A stretch of 63,874 bases of DNA from assembly GCA_028280785.1 (NCBI GenBank), contig JANQLF010000064.1, forward strand, positions 1-63,874. The letters are read 5' to 3'. Position 1 is the first letter of the stretch, and every line of letters starts with the position of its first letter. Both the position numbers and the translations under genes were made by a program. Source of the DNA: Planctomycetota bacterium (GTDB lineage: Bacteria > Planctomycetota > UBA11346). This document shows positions 63,620 to 63,874 of this stretch, one piece after another. A model generated the notes under the pieces. It made no database searches and had not been told where the DNA came from. It saw only the letters and a program-made list of their open reading frames with translations.

Positions 63620-63874
63620 TATCGTCATTCTGCTCACTAATTAAATAATCGAGTTCTTTGTTGCGGGCACTGATAGTCACATGTTGATGGTCGCGCAATT
63701 GACCGCTGAGTAATTGCTTGCTCAACGCAGTTCCGATTTCCTTTTCGATGTACCGACGTAGTGGCCGTGCCCCATAGGCTGGATCATAAGACTCATCGAG
63801 GATTTGTTGCAAGCCTGCATCATCAACATCGATACTGATGTGGCGTTTGGCCAATCGTTTAGCCAAGTGCCCAA
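63600..63874 (-). CDS. clpB: Chaperone ClpB, C-terminal end (cut by window edge)
   Basis: The last 90 residues of a ClpB/Hsp104 disaggregase. The diagnostic stretch is YDPAYGARPLRRYIEKEI in the small domain of the second AAA+ module, preceded by LAKRHISIDVDDAGLQQILDE. The tail is LISEQNDDSLSESA. The rest of the gene lies beyond 63874, so ClpA or another Clp ATPase is less likely but not fully excluded. It is convergent with the glycosylase gene with a 4-bp overlap. Confidence 0.88.
   Translation of the reverse strand, partial: GHLAKRLAKRHISIDVDDAGLQQILDESYDPAYGARPLRRYIEKEIGTALSKQLLSGQLRDHQHVTISARNKELDYLISEQNDDSLSESA

Overview
The window looks like chromosomal DNA of a Gram-negative bacterium with moderate GC content. 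It carries Sec signal peptides, several lipobox proteins and a small outer-membrane barrel. Eukaryote-like Ser/Thr kinases fused to FHA or formylglycine-enzyme-like (FGE) domains, a PurS-PurL fusion, a bacillithiol gene (bshC) and a 7000-residue RCC1/Calx-beta protein suggest the PVC group (Planctomycetota, Lentisphaerota, Verrucomicrobiota) or a relative. That placement is inference; no rRNA is present to confirm it.

Layout. Position 1 to 5.4 kb is a translation block: a cut def gene on the minus strand, a divergent TPR protein, rpsT, then rpsF-ssb-rpsR-rplI, zinc-free rpmE and prfA. From 5.5 to 13.5 kb come two tandem LtaS-like membrane enzymes, a phosphohexomutase and purL. From 13.5 to 17.2 kb lie tRNA-Leu(UAA), a secreted protein of unknown function, a palindrome-rich intergenic island with tRNA-Ala(GGC) and decayed tRNA pieces, and three small basic ORFs. 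From 17.2 to 20.9 kb are an ammonium transporter and a kinase-FHA protein (minus strand). From 21.4 to 48.7 kb there is a single 27 kb plus-strand block: the giant gene, an FGE-like lipoprotein, a beta-barrel protein and a 1604-residue transmembrane kinase. From 48.7 to 63.9 kb is mostly housekeeping: comM, a probable Leu leader plus leuA, ribH-nusB-ribD, a PPP-type phosphatase, acs, bshC, a secreted SGNH-like protein, a LysM lipoprotein, rdgB, a histidine kinase, a cyclophilin lipoprotein, a hypoxanthine-DNA-glycosylase-like gene and the 3' end of clpB.

The strongest candidate for an undescribed system is the 18.6-48.7 kb region. Two Ser/Thr kinases flank a giant secreted protein. Each kinase has a linker of tandem threonine motifs (TIA in one, W-D-G-A-E-x-T-M in the other), and one also has the FHA domain that typically reads phosphothreonine. 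The transmembrane kinase has a periplasmic region of about 11 Trp-containing helical repeats capped by an FGE-like domain, and the lipoprotein encoded three genes upstream has a related FGE-like domain. I infer a surface assembly and phospho-signalling locus. The giant gene itself is built as a nine-domain higher-order repeat present three times, with a period of about 3.07-3.09 kb.
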